Shown here: in pieces, positions 21,553 to 24,709 of the stretch | How positions within the stretch are numbered: the stretch's first letter is position 1 | How the letters are laid out: each line of letters opens with the position of its first letter | From: Prevotella sp. UBA2755 | Lineage (GTDB): Bacteria > Bacteroidota > Bacteroidia > Bacteroidales > Bacteroidaceae | Direction: 5' to 3' | Assembly: GCA_002353225.1 (NCBI GenBank) | Contig: DEJF01000030.1 | Location: forward strand, 1 to 24,709 | Length of the DNA stretch: 24,709 nucleotides | The notes under the pieces: generated by a model | The model's input: the letters and a program-made list of their open reading frames with translations, nothing else | What the model was told of the DNA's origin: nothing | The model's database searches: none | Position numbers and translations under genes: made by a program

Positions 21553-23013
21553 ATGGCTTACACAGAGACAACAACTACAGGGTATGGGACCCGCGTAGGA
21601 AACTCGTTTAAGAGTATTGGTACAGGTTTCGTCTTGCTCGTAGCAGCCACAGCCCTGCTGTGGTGGAACGAGGGACGTGCAGTGAAAACGGCAAAGATGC
21701 TGGAGGAGGCAGGAAGCTCTTACGTAGAGATGCCCAACCCCGGCAAGAAAGACGCCTCACTGGAAGGTGAACTGATCTGCGGTACGGCTCAGGCAACCAC
21801 AGAGGACTCACTCTTTGATGCTCAGTATGGCGTCGGTCAGAAGGGTATCATCGCCCTGAAACGTAAAGTGGAGTACTACCAGTGGGTAGAACATGCAGAG
21901 AGCAAGAGCGAGGACAAACTGGGCGGTAAGGAAGTGACTACCACCACCTATACCTACTCACAGCAGTGGGTCAGCAGCCCCGTTCAGTCGAGTCAGTTCA
22001 AGGATCCAGCCTACCAGAACAAGAACTTCGTGCTGACAACCGTTGAGGACGCTGAGAAGTATGCCGAGAAAGTCAGCTTCGGTGCTTACAAACTGAACGA
22101 GAGCCTCATCCACAGTATCTCTTCAAGCGAGGGCTTCGACCTTGCCATCAACGAGCAGTTGCTGAAGCAGTTCGACCAGGCTACCCAGACTGCTTACGAG
22201 CGTTTCTATGGTGTGCAGCCTAAGACTACCCAGCCACAGGCCACCCCACAGCCTGCAGCACCAGCTGTTCCTGACTCTGTATATGCGTCACTTTCTGACT
22301 CTGCCAAGGCTGTCATAGACGCTCAGAAGGCTGCTCAGGACTCTATCAACAATGCTATTGCCAACGCGCAGAACAAGGTTGACCTGCAGTATGTTCACCA
22401 GGCTGGTAACATATTATATTATGGTAAGGTGCCAGGCTCGCCACAGGTGGGTGATGTTCGCGTAACCTTCGAGAAGATTGTTCCTGCCAAGGTAACCGTG
22501 ATGGCTGTTGTGAATGGCGATACCTTCAAGCCCTTCAAGGCTAAGAACGGCAAGCGTTTCGAGACCCTCGTGATGGGTCAGAAGACGGGCGACGAGATTA
22601 TCGAGGACGCACAGGATGCCAACTCCATGTGGACTTGGATTCTGCGTATCGTAGGTATTCTGCTCGTTATCTCAGCCTTCAAGAACATCTTCGGTTTCTT
22701 GGAGACACTGCTCAAGGTGGTTCCCTTCATTGCCAACATCTTCGGTTTCGGCGTTGGTATTGTTTGCACCATCCTCGGTGTGGTTTGGTCGCTCATCGTG
22801 ATAGCTCTGGCTTGGCTGTTCTATCGCCCCGTTTTGGCTATCATCCTGCTCGCTATTGCTGGATTCCTGGTATGGGTATTCGCATTCAAAGGCAAAGACA
22901 AGTTGAAGGAACTGGCTGCCAATGCTACTGCAAAGAAATCTCCACAGCCTGCTCCTGTAGCTCCTGCTGAGCCTGCTGCACCAACAACACCAACCGATAA
23001 TATCGACGCATAA
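21553..23013 (+). CDS. TMEM43/LUMA family membrane protein
   Basis: This 486-residue protein matches the TMEM43 family, also known from animals as LUMA. One transmembrane helix is near the N-terminus (about 22-38, ending in LWWNEGRAVKTAK). A large hydrophilic loop follows, with GTAQATTEDSLFD and VEYYQWVEHAES, the usual family landmarks. Three C-terminal helices lie at about 363-382, 399-423 and 426-445. A Pro/Ala/Gln-rich insert (about 225-245) and a helical stretch (about 245-275) interrupt the loop. The C-terminal tail is rich in Pro and Ala. The loop should be in the periplasm. Bacterial members have no known function. Its stop overlaps the start of the nucleoside hydrolase fusion by one base (TAATG), indicating translational coupling. 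Confidence 0.88.
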   Translation: MAYTETTTTGYGTRVGNSFKSIGTGFVLLVAATALLWWNEGRAVKTAKMLEEAGSSYVEMPNPGKKDASLEGELICGTAQATTEDSLFDAQYGVGQKGIIALKRKVEYYQWVEHAESKSEDKLGGKEVTTTTYTYSQQWVSSPVQSSQFKDPAYQNKNFVLTTVEDAEKYAEKVSFGAYKLNESLIHSISSSEGFDLAINEQLLKQFDQATQTAYERFYGVQPKTTQPQATPQPAAPAVPDSVYASLSDSAKAVIDAQKAAQDSINNAIANAQNKVDLQYVHQAGNILYYGKVPGSPQVGDVRVTFEKIVPAKVTVMAVVNGDTFKPFKAKNGKRFETLVMGQKTGDEIIEDAQDANSMWTWILRIVGILLVISAFKNIFGFLETLLKVVPFIANIFGFGVGIVCTILGVVWSLIVIALAWLFYRPVLAIILLAIAGFLVWVFAFKGKDKLKELAANATAKKSPQPAPVAPAEPAAPTTPTDNIDA

Positions 23014-24709
23014 TGAGACGTTTCACCTTATTTATTATACTGTGCTTGTGTGCCTATCTGGGCACGCAGGCACAGAATGCCGACAACCAAAGGCAGAAGC
23101 ACCAGCCTATCCAGATGATTCTGGACTCTGACTTCGGCAGTTCTACCGACGACCTCTTCGCGCTGATGATGCTGCATCATTATATTGATGACGGACTGGT
23201 AGACCTAAAGGGTATCATCGTCGATCGCGAGGGTGAGAAGAACGCGGGTATCGTGGACATCTTCAATAACTACTACGGCCACCCCGACATCCCTGTAGGA
23301 CTGGAGCGCAATGGTGTGAAGAACCCTCGTTGCTTTATCCCCTACAACGGTATCTGCGACCTGAAGGACGCACAGGGTAACCCCCTCTTCAAGCGCACAC
23401 TGGACACTAAGAAACTGCCTGACGGCTATAAGCTCTATCGTAAACTGCTCAGCAAGGCAGAGGATAACTCCATCGTGATTGTTGCCATCGGCTTTGCCAC
23501 TACCCTCTCCCAACTCTTCGAGTCAGGAGGTGACGAGTATTCTAACCTCAGCGGTCTGGAACTCTTCAAGCAGAAGGTGAAGGCTGTCTATATCCAGTCT
23601 GGACGCTTCGAGGCTGGTGACAGCCTCAGCGGCTACAATATGCGTGCCGCCTCTAAGCAGTCGGCTATCTTCTATAGCAAACTGCCAGAGAAGGTCGACC
23701 TCATCATGTCGCCCAGTAATATCGGTGATAAGATGAACTACCTGCCACAGGATGTAGTGGCTGACCTCTCCTATACCGACTGGAACCCCATCAAGGCTGT
23801 GTACACCAACTATACCTGTGACACTGGTCAGCGTATGTGGGACACCAACTGTCTGGTGAATGCCGTTCTTGGAGATAACGAATACCACCTCTCTCCCCGT
23901 GGCTGGGTGACCTTCGTCGACAAGGGGGAGATGTCGGAGATGCTCTTCAAGCCGGATCCCAACGGTAACGCCCGCTATCAGATGCCTGGCGACAGTTATT
24001 ACTTCATGGAGAAGTTAATGGACATCCGTCGCCATAACCGCATCAACAAATATCCGTCACGATACTCCATCGAGGCTCCCCAGCCTACCCTGCTCAAGCA
24101 TGACGCTACGGAATGGGCAAAGCCTCGCACACAGCTGCTCATCGACAAATATCTCGCTACGGCAGGTAACAAGCTCGACCCCGATGAGTTCCGCACCGTC
24201 TTCCAGCCTATCGGCTACTATGGCGGTAACGTGACGGACTATCGCGAGGCAGAGAAGTCTGTCGTTGATGAGTTGTATACGGTCATGCTCGACCGTGCAG
24301 CACGTGCCGGCAAGAACACCATGACCATCATCACCGGCGCTCCTGCCAGTGGTAAGAGTACGGTAGCACGCAAGTTGAACCTCAAGAACGAGGGACTGGT
24401 CTATGACGCGGCACTCTCTGGCGGTACTGACCGTCTGGAGAAAGTCATCCAGCGTGCCAAGGCGAAGGGTCTCAACAAGATTACCGTCGTCGTGGTTTAC
24501 AACGACATCCTGACTTGCTTTAAGAACTCCATCAACCGTGGTAAGAACAGCAACCGTTTCTGCACCATCGACTACCTCATGCAGTCGTTTGAGGACAGCA
24601 AGGGCAAGATTGAGTGGTTGCAGAAGCAGCACCCGGAGGTGACTTTGATTCCTGTAAGTTGCGAAGGCAACAACGGAGGTGTGAAGGTGAGTGTTGACGA
24701 GGCGAAGAA
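23013..24709 (+). CDS. Secreted nucleoside hydrolase fused to P-loop kinase domain (partial)
   Basis: The gene starts with the ATG that overlaps the TMEM43 stop and is open to the window end (565 complete codons seen). Residues 1-20 look like a signal peptide (MRRFTLFIILCLCAYLGTQA). Residues 33-300 resemble inosine-uridine nucleoside hydrolases, with the metal-binding Asp cluster in ILDSDFGSSTDDLFAL (Asp38, Asp40, Asp46, Asp47) and a later Asp277 in MWDTNC. These enzymes split ribonucleosides into base and ribose. From about residue 415 a second domain begins, with Walker A GAPASGKST (442-450), as in zeta-toxin-like or AAA_33 kinases. An ATP-dependent domain behind a signal peptide is unusual, because the periplasm has no ATP. 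Either the signal is a membrane anchor, or the P-loop domain binds something else. The end is missing. Confidence 0.8.
   Translation, partial: MRRFTLFIILCLCAYLGTQAQNADNQRQKHQPIQMILDSDFGSSTDDLFALMMLHHYIDDGLVDLKGIIVDREGEKNAGIVDIFNNYYGHPDIPVGLERNGVKNPRCFIPYNGICDLKDAQGNPLFKRTLDTKKLPDGYKLYRKLLSKAEDNSIVIVAIGFATTLSQLFESGGDEYSNLSGLELFKQKVKAVYIQSGRFEAGDSLSGYNMRAASKQSAIFYSKLPEKVDLIMSPSNIGDKMNYLPQDVVADLSYTDWNPIKAVYTNYTCDTGQRMWDTNCLVNAVLGDNEYHLSPRGWVTFVDKGEMSEMLFKPDPNGNARYQMPGDSYYFMEKLMDIRRHNRINKYPSRYSIEAPQPTLLKHDATEWAKPRTQLLIDKYLATAGNKLDPDEFRTVFQPIGYYGGNVTDYREAEKSVVDELYTVMLDRAARAGKNTMTIITGAPASGKSTVARKLNLKNEGLVYDAALSGGTDRLEKVIQRAKAKGLNKITVVVVYNDILTCFKNSINRGKNSNRFCTIDYLMQSFEDSKGKIEWLQKQHPEVTLIPVSCEGNNGGVKVSVDEAK

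Noticed and set aside
23205..24632. Minus-strand ORFs opposite the nucleoside hydrolase fusion
   Set aside because: The plus-strand frame is open for 565 codons with conserved motifs, so these are shadows.

Overview
The window reads as a chromosomal segment of a Bacteroidota bacterium, most probably Prevotellaceae (Prevotella, Segatella or a relative). Many genes are preceded by the Bacteroidota promoter pattern TTTG, about 20 bases, then TAnnTTTG. The best examples lie at 11718-11749, 15426-15457, 17800-17830 and, on the minus strand, 1528-1559. Shine-Dalgarno signals are weak, exported proteins begin ...AQ or carry lipoprotein cysteines, and FucP-type permeases and the MINPP-like phosphatase fit the same group. 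The species cannot be named from the sequence alone. No rRNA, tRNA or CRISPR array was seen.

Region 1 (1-5800) is accessory and partly decayed. A MerR regulator and a DUF3795 protein form a small minus-strand operon. They are followed by a solitary Vsr mismatch endonuclease, a Bro-N-like/Fic fusion, a 44-residue fragment of an AlbA_2 (Schlafen-type) protein, a frameshifted remnant ending in a RAMA/DUF4357-like motif, a chimeric ORF that keeps only the PD-(D/E)XK end of a type IIG restriction-modification enzyme, a T5orf172(GIY-YIG)-DUF4268 protein, and a RhuM protein. It looks like an eroded defence island.

Region 2 (5800-11700) is housekeeping and metabolism: a D-2-hydroxyacid (glycerate-type) dehydrogenase, a GNAT acetyltransferase, a convergent NUDIX hydrolase, a FucP-type sugar:H+ symporter, a 25-codon ORF, a secreted histidine acid phosphatase (phytase/MINPP type), and a convergent nucleotidyltransferase-fold protein with a rearranged active-site motif.

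Region 3 (11700-24709) is dominated by exported proteins of little-known function. It starts with a TPR-transmembrane-AraC regulator. Then come a small basic protein, a lipoprotein, a pseudogene with two frameshifts and a stop, an antitoxin with an internally deleted YafQ toxin, an intact exported paralogue of the pseudogene, a non-coding stretch rich in palindromes, a low-molecular-weight tyrosine phosphatase, a secreted beta-helix protein, a HEAT-repeat lipoprotein, another lipoprotein, a TMEM43-family membrane protein, and a translationally coupled, apparently secreted nucleoside hydrolase fused to a P-loop kinase domain that runs off the window.

The most interesting signal is a 43-bp element present twice (13297-13339 and 18316-18358, 38/43 identical). 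Each copy has a 21-bp-period direct repeat and a 9-bp inverted repeat, and each sits exactly 10 bp upstream of a -7 box. One copy lies immediately downstream of the TPR/AraC regulator gene and precedes exported-protein genes. The other precedes the beta-helix/HEAT operon. It may define a small undescribed regulon for secreted proteins.
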